This document shows positions 43,291 to 55,045 of a DNA stretch of 64,000 nucleotides, piece after piece; positions within the stretch are counted from its first letter, which is position 1; every line of letters starts with the position of its first letter. Under the pieces are notes generated by a model. The model was not told the DNA's origin and made no database searches. It saw only the letters and a program-made list of their open reading frames with translations. The position numbers and the translations under genes were made by a program. This DNA comes from Acanthaster planci. Its lineage: Eukaryota > Echinodermata > Asteroidea > Valvatida > Acanthasteridae. Location: assembly GCF_001949145.1 (NCBI RefSeq), contig NW_019091619.1, positions 46,907 through 110,906 on the forward strand, in the 5' to 3' direction.

Positions 43291-46200
43291 TAGTCATGAC
43301 TCTGTTACCATTTTTACATCCCTTTTTGCATTGATAGGGGTATAGGATTTTGTAATCAGTTGTTTTTTCGGGGGGGGGTGCATCATTTCTCTGATCCTTT
43401 TACACAGACACTTACAATATACACATCAAGCAATTATGATTGTGACATTTGCATGGAATATGTCCTACTAATAAATGCAAATACCAGGGCTCAGTGTCAG
43501 TCTGCTAAGCACTCAATGTTATGCTGACAGAGATTCTGCATAGTTTATTGAGACCGTACAGCACAGCAAAAAGCACACTTACCTATGAGGAAAAATTTTG
43601 CTAAGCTTTAATAATGATGCATCAGTGGAAATCTCTATGCATGCACATGCAGTTTTTGTACCACATGTAAGCACAGCAACTGGGACATGTTCACTGTGAA
43701 ATGTACTTGCTGCTAAGCAGATTTTTGTGTTACGTTAGCACAAGAAATAGCAGTAAACACCGCCGTGAAATTGGGCCCAGGCCTGGATCTGGGAAGTAGT
43801 CCTAGAAAAGTTACTCATCTGATACTTGGTATATATTGCTCTTACGCATGCTCTTAAGAGGGAGAAAATCAACACTTTGGCAAATGTAAATACAATAGCA
43901 CATCATGGCAAATACCCCGTTCAAAGATCCCATTGCCCACTGTGTGTAAGTTGGCCTGGACCCTATGCTGCCGTTTTGATATTGACGATATTACAGGTAC
44001 TTTTAACAAGCAATTTTGATCAGAAATGCGTGGTGTGAGTTGTAGTTGCATCTGAGTGACTGACACAAGTTTAAGCATTTTTGCGAAAGTAAAAAAAAGT
44101 TTCTAGTTTTTTATGGGAAGAAAGGCTGAACATGTATCATACACATTAAGGTGAATTGTGATTTAGAAAAGGGTGAAATGTTGAAGTGCTTGAAAACATT
44201 AGGGCAAGTGGTTTATTACATTCAAAGAAATGATTTTTGGTGTGCCGCATGCCAGTTAAACAATGAAAGAAAATAAATGTTGGCTGGTTGATTTAATGGA
44301 TGACGCATTATTCAAAAGAGCATATCCCAGAGTTTCAAACTTGTACATCTTAAAAAACATGTTTTTCATAAATAGGTGGCATAAGAGTTCACATACTTAT
44401 GCTGTTCAAATGTCTGATGGGGATCAGTATTTGTACAATATTAATTACAGTAACAAATCAGTTTTTTGTGAGAAACTTTAATGTAGCTCTTGGAAATTAT
44501 TTGGTGATGGTTTCACTGAAATGAATTGGCAGTTTTGCGGAATGTTCCACTAAAAGGTATTTATTTGTTGGTTAAATTTGTGGGTACTGCGTTTCCACCA
44601 ACATGTACAGTGGTGAAATAGTGTGTAACAGTAACTAATTTTGTGTCTAATTTTAACAAATCAAATATTCATACAAATGTAAAATAGCTCTTGTGGACTT
44701 GATTACACGATGCTTAAAAGACTATATCTTAACCAAATGTATTGAATATGTTGGTTAAAAGTGTGTCAAGCCTTTACCTACAGTGAGGGTTGGATGGGTT
44801 TCGACATAATACCTCTCATCAAATTTCAAAAATACGTACCTGATTTTCCCCATGAGTTCGGCTGTTCGGCTTGTCAATTTTTCATCACATTGAAATTGTT
44901 GGTTTTAAAAATATGGTGTTTAAAAAACTTGAATGTTTGATCAGATAAAAGCAGAAAATTTTTAATACTGAAAAAAATTGAACAGACATTAAGCGGTTGA
45001 TGGTATGGTATTCTCAACCAGTTTTGCAATCAAACAAAAAATTTTACATATTAAAAAGAGAAGTTTGTCATTCAGAAAAAGTCAACACCCCCCCCCCCCG
45101 AAAAAAATCAAAGGGGAAATTCATTACAACTCAGATTCCAAGTTAAAGCAGGCTGTTAGAAATTAAATCAGAAATTGAAATCAGAGACATCATTAGGAAT
45201 CTCTTCAAACTTCAAAACTTCAAACGTTGAATATTCAGTAGCCAGTTGTCTGTAATTTGTGACTTGCGGATTTGTGACTTGGGAGGGGTCACAAATGGCT
45301 ATAAATATGTATTGAGTTGAATTTGCATGTCATTTGTGTGTTTGTATTCAAATGAATGCCATGCGATTCAACATCCACTTCACTATTCAGTTCCTGGCCA
45401 TTCCTTGTATAAAGCGAGGATAAATTAGTGTGAATTGTTTGCTCAAAAATTGCCGGAGTGAAGGAAACAGAAGGAAATGTGACAGTTACACATCTCAGCA
45501 TTTTTGGTCGTCGTGAATATCTGTTTGGTAAATGGCCTTTTGCAGTTAATGTACTTTGTAGTTCACAAAAAGTTTTAACTAAGTTTTGCTGTTGCAACAG
45601 CCTGTTTCTTGCACCTTTTTACTTGCTAGTGCATGAACAAATGACTCCAAGTCACTCTGCTGTGAATACTGAAAACCACATTTGTTGCTTATGATGTGAC
45701 TTACTGGTTAGGAAACTTTTTGGAATTACCTGAAGGTGGTAATTTTATGCCATTGTTTGAAAGTTAACTGCATTACAAGAGCTCGAGTTGTGTCAAGATT
45801 CCATAATTAGTGGAAATGGAAAGGATATTGTTGTCACAGATTGTTTGGCATGCTTTGAATACAGAGGTATTACTGACAGGAATCAGAACTTCCGTATGCC
45901 ATGGAAAGGTCTGTGTAACTGTGCAAGGATTTTTCCATTTTTGTCACAGGAAATTGTATTAAAAGCCAGTATAATTGTGTGAAGCTTTCCTATCAACTGA
46001 GTGGAATCCCAGTTTGTCATGGAGATTCGGGAAATTTTCCCAGGGGTTTCCATTCAGTGTTGTGGAAAATTGTTGCATGTACTTAGAATGCCGACAGTTA
46101 AAGAATACGAAACTGTGAAGTACATTTAAGAGCCAAAGTGTGAAAAAGTGTGGGTGGAACTGTTTGTCTCTCAACATGTTTGAGCATGTGATTCCGGTAT

Positions 46201-47356
46201 TTGTGTTGATTCCAAGTTACAAGATTTGCTTGTGGGTAATTGAATTTATGTACCAAGAGAAATATTCATTAGGGCTTTGAGCTTTGTAACGATATGTTTA
46301 TAACGCTTGTACAGTTTGTTTTAATACCATTTAGTTGGGATAATAAATGAAACATTTTGTAGCCAGCAGAATTTGTCTTTTAATCACTTCTTTCGCAGCT
46401 TAAAACTTTAATACATGCCAAAGGCCAAATGAGTTGCAAAGATTGATATGTTATATATTGACCATTTTGTTATTAAAACAATAAACAAACCAATTACACA
46501 TTAAAAGCTATCAACCATTAATTGCACAATTGAAGATTAGGGGAGTATCTCGAATTTCAGAGATAACATTTTCTATTATCAAGTAATTTTATGACAACTA
46601 TTGGCATCGAAACAGTAATGGTACAATCCATCCAGTGATGGTGTTTGTCCTTGCATGCTGCCATTGTAAAGATTGCCTCTAGCTCTGAGACGGCACTGTA
46701 AACGAATGTTTTATTTCTTCTGAAAACTGAGCACCAATTGAGCTCAGGATTTCAATGTCTCCGTGAACCAATTGTGTGCAAGTACACAGAACGTCTCATC
46801 CACGGATATCATCTCTTGTGTGTGACGTGATATGCGCATGTTTCAATGCTTCCTCCTGAAAAAGATTTCTGAGGCCAAAGTACCATTCGAAATGGAAAAG
46901 CATGCTACAAAATTACATGCCATTGCAATGTAACCCGAATGATAAGATGTGGTTAAACTTGCACTAAAGTAAGCTATATTGCACCGAACTATCAATGGCA
47001 AGTACGTCATAACAAATACGAAAACCACACAGATATGAACACAATCACCATTTTTTTTTTGACTAGCTACATTGCTGTCACTTCTCTTTTGACTTATTTC
47101 ACATCCTTGATAGTCATTGTATTCCCACTATTCATAAGGGGGTGTGACTATTCATAAAGGGGCGTGTGCTGGTCAGATCCCCCCCCCGTCTCAGTTGTCC
47201 TATACTTTTGTCTTTGAAATTTCTCATGCTCATTAACTATGAACATCTACATTCGTGAAGTCTCAACTCCATCTGACATAGGGTTTTACTGTTATAAAAC
47301 ACTTAATACGGGTATGCACAGATATAAAACCAGGAAAAATCAGTGGCACTTAAAAG
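43291..47356. other. Non-coding AT-rich stretch
   Basis: I found no exon, RNA gene or well-bounded transposon. There is a 10-base C run near 45088 and AT-rich simple sequence. It may include a long 3'UTR from the kinase gene or intergenic DNA. Confidence 0.35.
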
Positions 47357-47665
47357 GCTGGCGAGCAGCAATTATGAACCCCATTGGTCAGCTGTTGTTT
47401 TCCCGAAGTCTGGTTCTGCTGGCGAGCAGCAATTATGAACCCCATTGGTCAGCTGTTGTTTTCCGAAGTCTGGTTCGGCTGGCGAGCAGCAATTATGAAC
47501 CCCATTTGGTCAGCTCTTATTTTCCGAAGTCTGGTTCGGCTGGCGAGCAGCAATGATGAACCCCATTTGGTCAGCTGTTGTTTTCCCGAAGTCTGGTTCT
47601 GCTGGCGAGCAGCAATTATGAACCTCATTTGGTCAGCTGTTGTTTTCCAAAGTCTGGTTCTGCTG
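47357..47665 (+). repeat. 61-bp minisatellite, five units
   Basis: GCTGGCGAGCAGCAATTATG recurs at 47357, 47418, 47478, 47539 and 47601, and a decayed copy starts at 47662. Each unit includes CAGCTGTTGTTTTCC and GAAGTCTGGTTC. The 60-62 bp period is not a multiple of three, so open frames across it are by chance. Confidence 0.93.
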
Positions 47666-48593
47666 GTGGATTGCATCAATGTGCCTCTGAAGAAGCTGTA
47701 CGGACAATGATTAAGGAATGAATGGCGACTGAAAATAAAAATAAAATTCAATGAAACATTTGAGGAAAACCTCTGAAATCTGTAACAACTCCATTTTTTT
47801 CCTTGGTTTTCTCACACTTTATCCAAAGAGCCAATATTTGTACTGGATTTTCTTTAAAATCTTTCCACATTAGAAATCAATGGGGACTTGATGAAACTCT
47901 TGAGATTGTGCAAAAGTGCGATTATCAACATTTAGAACAAAGAACTATCTTTCTAATACACAGCAGTAAAAATGAAAAGACTAATTTTGCATGATCAGGT
48001 CACAAAACTGATTTCCCCTTTTGTTTTGAAAAGTAAATGGCTGTTCAGGTTTTAGGCACGCTATTTTAACCTGCAAGGCACTTAATGCAAGCTAGGCATC
48101 CAAGCCAAGGGGTCAAGGGAGATCTCTCCACTTTTTTTTTTTTTTTTAAGACTGTGCCTGAAGTACAGACATACATGTACATATCTGACTACCAGTCTTG
48201 CCTGTAAAAACCATGATTCTGGAAAGTATGGGTAAACCCATGGATGGTAGTGCATAATCATCTCATTAAATGCACTCAGCTCGAGATGATGAGCTTACAA
48301 TGCCTGTATCTGTTCATCATGTGCTCTCAAATTGTGTTCTTTTTTCTGCTCTTGATCCTGCTGCCTCTTCATTTCTGATGTTTCAACTGCATTGCTTTGA
48401 ATCTACATGTACATGGGCCAGATTAAGTATTTGGGGGAGGGGGGTATTCTACAGTCAAAAACTATTAGAATTCTTTAACTGTGCATAAAGTCCTAGACCA
48501 AAGGGTGAATTTACCCACATTTTTTATTTTAGTCAAACATCACAAAATGTGAATGTACATGTAGTTTTTAATGTGATCTGGCGGTGTAAACGT
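47666..48593. other. Intergenic, 3' flank of the coiled-coil gene
   Basis: No gene seen. TTTATT at 48533-48538 is an AATAAA on the minus strand, 56 bases beyond the coiled-coil stop codon, and is its likely polyA signal. Confidence 0.45.
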
Positions 48594-48988
48594 TTATATC
48601 TCTGTGGGCTGAACTGACAAGTGAAGGATATCAGCTCTGTCGTAGTCCTCCTGCTGTACTGCTTCTTGTAGCTGGCTTTCAAGTCTCTCTAATTCCATCT
48701 GTGCTGTCTTCAATCCTTCATCACTTGGCAATTCCTCCCCAACCTGATGTTCTTCCTGCGTCAACTCCGGACAATCGTCAATTTCCTCCACCACAGAACC
48801 CTCTGTTAGTTCTTCCACCTCGGCCAGGAACGGCTCTCCGTGTTTGAGGCACAGCAACTTTGCCTGCAAGGCACTGGACGCCAACTCGGCTTTGAGGAGT
48901 GTCCTCATCAAGGAGCTCGAGGAAATGCTCTGAAGCCTATCTCTCACGTTTGCAATATGCTCCACAAGGTTGTCTTTGATCATTAATT
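48594..48988 (-). CDS. Coiled-coil gene exon 9, C-terminus and UVR-like motif 3
   Basis: It encodes ELMIKDNLVEHIANVRDRL, an acidic stretch, then LESQLQEAVQQEDYDRADIL and ends VQPTEI with stop TAA at 48594-48596. Confidence 0.88.
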
Positions 48989-51900
48989 CTGACAACAAAA
49001 GAGGGTAGAAAAGATAATAAATGCAGAGGAAAATAAACCAGGGGCAATTTGTGCCAAATTTGAGCTTGTTAGGTGTGAGCAAAGCTGGACAGCATGGACA
49101 CTGATTGCAAACGTATGGGATAAGGGTACAAAACACATTTAAGACTTCAGGCTCTTACAGTTTGTACAAATTAAGTTTTGAGGAGAAAGGTACCCGACTA
49201 CAACACATGCTAGGACCGTACAAGGAAACAGCATCCCAACCGACCTGTTTTTCTCTCCTCCTCATTGATCTCTTCTTGCATCCTCTCCGCATCTTCCATC
49301 ATCGTCTTCACCGTCTCGCTCCTCTCCTCGTTGCTCTTGCTCACCTCCTCCATCTCCTTCTGGATGCTCTGCCCTTCTGCTGTGAGCTGCTTGATCTCCT
49401 CTGTCAGCCTCTTAGCCTCCGCAAAGTTCCGACCTGGAAAAGAACGATCCCAAAATTTGATGTGAAATATCTTTCCGTCTTTATAAGACAGGGATCACTG
49501 CAGTCAGACTATGGCTGCATCCAAATCCGTTGTCTAGAGCTAGGTCTTCACTCCATTGAAAGTACGTGGAGACGCGCAGACATGAGACCTAGCCGTAGCT
49601 CTGGAAGCCTGTTTCGGCCACGGCCTATGTTCAGAAAACAATCAAAACCAACTGCAACCACTGCAACCTTGTTTACAGGTCAGGTCTTATTACATTTCAA
49701 CCTTTATTTTTAGTAGAAGATGATAACTAGCTCGAGATGATAACTAGCTTCAAATGTTCTGATTTGTTTACTGCAATTACAAGCAATTGGATTTATACCC
49801 ATTTTTCCTCTCAGTAGTTCACAGTTTATTCCTTTTAGATAATATCCTTTCTGCATGTGTAAGAGCAAGCTTGATATCGGGTTACTATTCTTCAACTTTG
49901 GCTACCCATTCCCCTCCCAACTCACCTGACACAGCTAGCTGTTTGGTCTCAGTCAGTGAGGCTATGTGGCCCTCCGTGTCACTCACTCTCTTCCTCAGAG
50001 ATACCACTCGGGTCTGGCTCTGAAGAAGGCTGGATGTCGCTTTCTGCACTTTCTCGTACTTCAGTTGTGCTGCCTCTTTCTGCCTTTGAATTGACAAAAA
50101 ATATCAATTGGTAAAAAAAAAGTTGGCCTTTCAGAAAATATTGCTAGGGTAGAACAAGAGCAAGTCACAAAATAATCTGCAACAAAACTGTACTTCAGTA
50201 ACTTCTCTCTTCTCTCGGACAGCGGGGTAGACTTGTTCTCCAGCCAAATTTCGGCAAGAGTAAAACCATCCTTGTCTTCAAGATTGCTGATGGCATCTTC
50301 CTGTTTGGAGAGATCTTCTCGCAAGTCCACCAGTAGTCTGGTTTCACTGTAGGGTAAATAAATTAAAATGCCAAACAAATAAAAACCCTTGATATTTCTT
50401 GACTCCAAAGGTCTTAGTCACAGATCTACAAATCTTGGATCTAAAGGTGTCAGTTTGAGATTTAATGGCCTCAGTTTCAGATCTGCATGCATCAGTATCT
50501 AATCTAAAAGCCTCCGTCTCAGATTAATGGCCTCGGTCTCAGATCTAAAGGCTTTAGTCTCAGATCTAAAGACATCAAATCTACAGGTGTCAGTCTCAGA
50601 TCTGAATGGTCTCCATCTCAGATCTAAAGGTTTCAGTCTCAGGTCAGTATGTCTCAGTGTCAGATCTATAACTCTAAGTCTCAGATCAACAGGACTCTTA
50701 AGATTCCAAGTCTCACTCTGTATCCAAGATCTATCAGTCCCACGTACGGAGATCTGTATCAGACCTCTAGGCAGGCCTCTGTTTTGGATCTTTAAATCTC
50801 GAGCTCAGATCTTCATGTCTCAGGCTTAATTTGCAAGGCCTCACTCAAAAATACACTGATCTCAGTCCCTAAACTTAAAGTCTTAGTCTCAGATCTAGAG
50901 GTCAGTCCTCGATGATTGGGTCCAAGTGGCTTTATCATAATGGGCAGGAATCTCTCACCCACAGCATGTTGTTGCTGCAACCTTTTCACAAGAACTCCAG
51001 GTGGTTAAAATTGCGTCTTCAGTCAAGAGGTTTGCTATTAAATACACAATAGTATCACACAAAGAATGTTCCTCTTTTTCTTGCGCAATGACTACTCTGT
51101 AAAAGTCGGTGCTTATCTGACATAGATTAAAGAGCAATTCTCACCTTTCCTCTGTCATCTTGACTTCCTCCATCCTACCAGCCAACCTTTGTTCCTCATT
51201 GTCCAGTTGCTCTCTCCTCCTCCTCAGCTCCAGCTCCACCCCCTCCAGGGTTCCCTTCTCTTTCTCCAATGCCGACTGCTCATCCTTGAAGCCGGCAGTC
51301 ACTGTTTCCATCTCACGGTCTTTCTTCAGTATCGCTTCTGAGAAGATGTTCTCCCGGAGACGCAGGGCGGATAGTTTGGCCTCTAAGCTCTCGATTTCCT
51401 CCTACAAAAATTGAAAGTGTGAAACATTACCATGTGAGATTAGTCTGGTTTAGCTTTAACCACGTGTAACACCATAGAACATTGAAGATTGTGTACCGAG
51501 TTTAATTGCAATGCCGGCCCAGAATAGAGTTAAAAGTGTAGTCTTACGTACCTGCACCCTTGCCCTGTCTTCCATCAGTGAATCTCTGGACTGACGTAAA
51601 TGAACAGTTCCTTCAGCAATCTGTTCTGCTAGGCACGTCTCTCTTTTAAACAAGTGGTCTTTGTCCAGATGTAGATGCCTAAAAACGAATAAATTACGAC
51701 TGTAAAACTGGTATCTGCTGTAAAGCCCTTGTTGATATGAGCACAAAGCAAATCTGGATGTGAAAATTTAAAAAACTCCACGTTCAGAATGTGCATTTGA
51801 ATGTAATTTGCATAATTAAACCATCTTGTAGGGAAAGTATTTACTATTGAGTAAGGCATTTTCAACATTTTGGTCTCCTACTCTGAAGGTATTTACATTA

Positions 51901-54900
51901 TATAGCTACCTGCAGCAGGAGGAAAAAACACAGAAGAGGTTGGAAAAAAAAAATTTGCTTTCTGTACAGTGTCATGCACTGTGCTTGACTTTGGTGCAGG
52001 TGAATAGTTCACATGCCACATCGGTGTAAAGGCAGTAATCTCACTCAGCTTTCAAAGGCAGACCATGTGCATAGCTCACTGAGTCACCACCAATGAATCA
52101 TCAGGGCTTCGGGAACGACTCATCTCAGCACTCATCACGTCAAATGCATACTGAAACTTTTGGTGCCTGCGTATTTGCCCAGTAAAATCACCCTCCTGGT
52201 AAGATACATTTAGCGTTAGTGGGTTCCAATCCTGCCTACGTCAGCAGGTGGATTGGGTTTTCAGTCTCTGTCTGATGCTGTGGGTTCTCCCTGGAAAGTT
52301 CATCTGGGGTTTTCCCTCCCACCTCTGAAAATGAGCATTTCTTCATTGTCTTCTTAATTGCCACTTAATTCTGTAATTAGCGCTGAATGTACTGTTAGTT
52401 GAATATACTAATAGTCTGCATCTTAACCAACCCCTCTAGAATTGACCTATCACCAGTTAGCCACGCTCATTAGACAACCTGATGGAATTTTGTATGTTGA
52501 GTTTGGTTGGTCTTAGATTTTTCGCATCCCGTGTCCATTTTGTATATCATAAAATTGGACTATATTTCACTAGCTGCCTTAATGCGAATCTATCACAATA
52601 GATCAATCATACTAGATCCGCTGCTGCTCACCCAAGGTCTCTGTCGAGCTTGCTTCTCTCCTCCTGTACCTTGCGCAAGCGATCCGCTTCCCACTGTGCA
52701 CGGTGTCCCCTGGCACAGGCCACACGCTCCTCCTGCTGGGCAATCAGCCTCTGTTGCTCCCGGATTACGCCCTCTCGTTCGACTCTCTCCTGCTGGTACA
52801 GTGACTGGAGTTCCTTGAGGAGACTGCGCAGCGCTGGGTGGTCATTTGGTAGCAGCAAGCTGTGGGAATGTCGAATAACCTCCTCTAAGGCCTGACACTG
52901 GTGCTGAAGGTCTTCAGCTGAAAATCAAAACCATTTCCAAGATGAGGCAGTTTCAGTAGGTAAAACAATATGTTATGCAATTTTTGCAACAGGGAGATAT
53001 TACTTGAGCAATTTATCTTAAGGCTTTCAAAGATGTACTTCATTGTGGCACGATACCTGTGGTACTGTGACTTGGAAACCAGACTTTGAGGGGTAGTAAA
53101 ACCACATTTAATCACTTGTAGTCTCAAACCACAAGTACAGTTTCACAGTTTCCAGTTTACGCTGTTTTCATGGTTGCTATCATTCGCCCAATTAATTTCA
53201 CATCAAGGCTAGTGAGAAAAAAAATGCAACTAAGTCAATTCCCAGCAGTCCAACCATCTTTCAATGAAGTTAGTTGAACTAGTTCATGCTCAAACTCGCT
53301 CGGTGGTTGCTACCTCTTTCGTAGTCTTCTTCGCCCACAGCCTCCTGTTCCTGCTGCTGCAGCACCTGCATCTGTTGTTGCTTCTCCGCCAGATGCTGTC
53401 CAGACAACACGCATTCTTTGGCAAGTTGCACTGCCTGGCTTGTCAAGTCACAGGCAGCCTTCCTAAGGGAAACAAAAACGCAATTTTGCCGATGACTAAA
53501 TACACTTCGCGATCTGTATCTACCATGTGAATGATTAGATGAGTCAGATCCAAGAATGCAATTCTCTTATTCATGGCATATTAAGTCACTCTTCTGCTGT
53601 AAAAGGACCTTGTTCATCATTTAATATTGAACACTTGAAAGTGGCGTGACAAGTCAGACAGATAAGGACTAAGTCATATGTAATAGCTACAGGTAACCTC
53701 TACACTTCTTGTGAGAATAAAGCACAGCACGAAATGCATTTTGAACTTGTGGGTCATTCTACAAATTAGGGGTCCAATTTTTTCGTGTTGCTGTCACATC
53801 GGACATATAATTTTTACATGCACGTTAAGAACACATTCTCTAATTTTCAAAATTGATTAATTAATGCAAATTTCCTGCCAAACAAAAGAAATAGTTTGAA
53901 CTTGGTCTCAGAGACACAGGACAGGTGTGACTGGGACACAAAAATGTCACACTTCTAGGAGCCCAAATTTATAGAATGACAACAGTGCAATTGGACATGT
54001 ACATGTATACATAGACTTTGGAATTCTGGGCAAGTCAAGCACTTTATGATGTGTGAAAGATCCTGGTTGAGGAAAAAAAAATTTTCTGAGTAGGCAAATT
54101 TCATGAAGAGGGAATTTGAAGAAGGAAGAAACAATACAATGAACAACTTTTAAGTAAATTGCAAATTGATCCAAAAAAAAAAGACTTCAATTGTCAATCA
54201 GCTGATCATGCATCTGCTTTCAGATAAAAATGGCCACAACTACACAGGCCAGTAGAACACAGCATTTTATCAATAGATATTTGCTTTAATCTTTTTCCCA
54301 TTCATTTGTGCACGTACTTAATGAGACCCAGTCGCTGCATGTGTTCTTCTTGCATGGCTTTCCGCCTGTCCAACAAGCTGAGATCTCCATCATCACCTCT
54401 GCTTGTGGTCTCCCATACATGAATCTCAGCTCTGCCTTTCCTCACTACATGTACTTCATCTGACAATCCCTGAGTTTGACTGTCTTCTTCAATGGCACTC
54501 TTTTCCATGCTGGTAACCGAGGTTTCCTTTGTAATAAAACTGAAACTACTGGCTGATCTCACAACGTCCAGAGAGGAATGTTCATCCCCAAGATCTGGGG
54601 TTTCCCGATCGCATACACGTAGCTGACTGAAATCCAAATCTTGAAGATCGAAGCCAGTAGGTTGGCACTTCCAGCTTTGCGTTTTGGCATCCCTGTTGAC
54701 TTTAATAGGGTCAAGGTCAAAGTTCAGGTCATCTAAGACCTGGCTGGGGGGTTGCGACTGTGAGGCCACTGGGGAACTGTCCTTCCACGACCGCTGGTCA
54801 TCCACTTCACCATGTTCATTTGCACCTTCTTTTGACCTACAAGTAGGCCTATTTTCCTGCTTTCCATCATCAACTTTCAGTATAAAGGAGAACTGACTCT

Positions 54901-55045
54901 GGTTGCTGGTTTCTTGGGCAGCTGTCTGTACCGTTTCAGTTCTGGCAAGTGGTTTTGTAACCTTTGGTTCTGCCATACGAGAACCACCTTTGGATGGATT
55001 GTCAGGGCTAGAGCTAGCCAGTTTCATCCCACTGAAGAGTGACAT
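48594..55045 (-). CDS. Coiled-coil protein with three UVR-like motifs, unidentified
   Basis: Nine exons on the minus strand, in order: 54318-55045, 53314-53462, 52632-52917, 51552-51678, 51145-51401, 50194-50346, 49926-50083, 49245-49433, 48594-48988. They join in perfect phase to 813 residues. The first 242 residues are acidic and disordered, starting MSLFSGMKLASSSPDNPSKG, with two FSFI motifs (QSQFSFILK, SSFSFITK) and DLNFDLDP/FDLQDLDF motifs. Residues 243-680 are Glu/Gln/Lys/Arg/Leu-rich heptads, predicted coiled coil. UVR-like motifs are EAVGEEDYERAEDL (across exons 2-3), GRNFAEAKRLTEEIK (exon 8) and QEAVQQEDYDRADIL near the C-terminus. The UVR fold is known as a helical pair from UvrB/UvrC and some eukaryotic proteins. 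I do not recognise the family; a trafficking or cytoskeletal scaffold would be a guess. Confidence 0.85.
49245..49433 (-). CDS. Coiled-coil gene exon 8, UVR-like motif 2
   Basis: It begins GRNFAEAKRLTEEIKQLTAE and continues as a Glu-rich helix (EEVSKSNEERSETVKTMMED). The donor CAG|GTCGGT is weak but keeps phase. Confidence 0.82.
49511..49628. mobile_element. Small foldback MITE in coiled-coil gene intron
   Basis: CTAGAGCTAGGTCT on the left pairs with AGACCTAGCCGTAGCTCT on the right, and GGCTGCATCC with the inverted GGCCGTGGCC of the outer end. It lies between exons 7 and 8 of the coiled-coil gene. A related copy is at 34.5 kb. Confidence 0.5.
49926..50083 (-). CDS. Coiled-coil gene exon 7
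   Basis: It encodes QKEAAQLKYEKVQKATSSLL and RVSDTEGHIASLTETKQLAVS. The donor is CAG|GTGAGT, phase 1. Confidence 0.85.
50194..50346 (-). CDS. Coiled-coil gene exon 6
   Basis: It encodes SETRLLVDLREDLSKQEDAI and ENKSTPLSERREKLL. The donor is AA|GTACAG. Confidence 0.85.
50405..50925 (-). repeat. Intronic minisatellite, AGATCTAAAGG units
   Basis: About 20 degenerate 20-26 bp units of the form TCAGTCTCAGATCTAAAGGC fill the intron between exons 5 and 6 of the coiled-coil gene. They decay toward the exon-5 side. The frame it leaves open on the plus strand is a repeat artefact. Confidence 0.9.
51145..51401 (-). CDS. Coiled-coil gene exon 5
   Basis: It encodes EEIESLEAKLSALRLRENIF and Glu/Arg-rich heptads (LELRRRREQLDNEEQRL). 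There is no ATG near its 5' end, so a search for stand-alone frames would miss it. It joins exon 4 in phase 0 and exon 6 in phase 2. Confidence 0.85.
51552..51678 (-). CDS. Coiled-coil gene exon 4
   Basis: It encodes GHLHLDKDHLFKRETCLAEQ through DRARVQ, residues 388-430, ending in phase 0 at CAG|GTACGT. Confidence 0.85.
52195..52390 (+). mobile_element. Possible tRNA-derived SINE
   Basis: GGGTTCCAATCCTGCC at 52221 resembles a tRNA B box (GGTTCGANNCC). Downstream are GGGTTCTCCCTGG and GGGGTTTTCCCTCCCACCTC, motifs I associate with invertebrate SINE central domains. No clear A box or target duplication was found. It lies in the intron between exons 3 and 4 of the coiled-coil gene. Confidence 0.4.
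52632..52917 (-). CDS. Coiled-coil gene exon 3
   Basis: It completes motif 1 (AEDLQHQCQALEEV) and continues with HPALRSLLKELQSLYQQERV and other heptad-rich sequence. The acceptor is TTTTCAG and the donor is GG|GTGAGC. Confidence 0.88.
53314..53462 (-). CDS. Coiled-coil gene exon 2
   Basis: It encodes KKAACDLTSQAVQLAKECVL and a Gln-rich helix ending EAVGEEDYER, the start of UVR-like motif 1. The acceptor is CCCTTAG and the donor is G|GTAGCA. Confidence 0.85.
54318..55045 (-). CDS. Coiled-coil gene exon 1, acidic N-terminus
   Basis: The start is the ATG at 55043-55045. It encodes 242 residues plus two bases, with the FSFI and DLDF-type motifs, and ends RKAMQEEHMQRLGLI at donor AA|GTACGT. Confidence 0.85.

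Noticed and set aside
47239-47710. Two overlapping plus-strand frames of 105 and 108 residues
   Set aside because: They are the 61-bp minisatellite read in shifting frames; the period is not a multiple of three.
49105-49713. 202-residue plus-strand frame
   Set aside because: Antisense to coiled-coil exon 8 and intron; Glu-rich coding on one strand reads as Ser/Leu-rich on the other.
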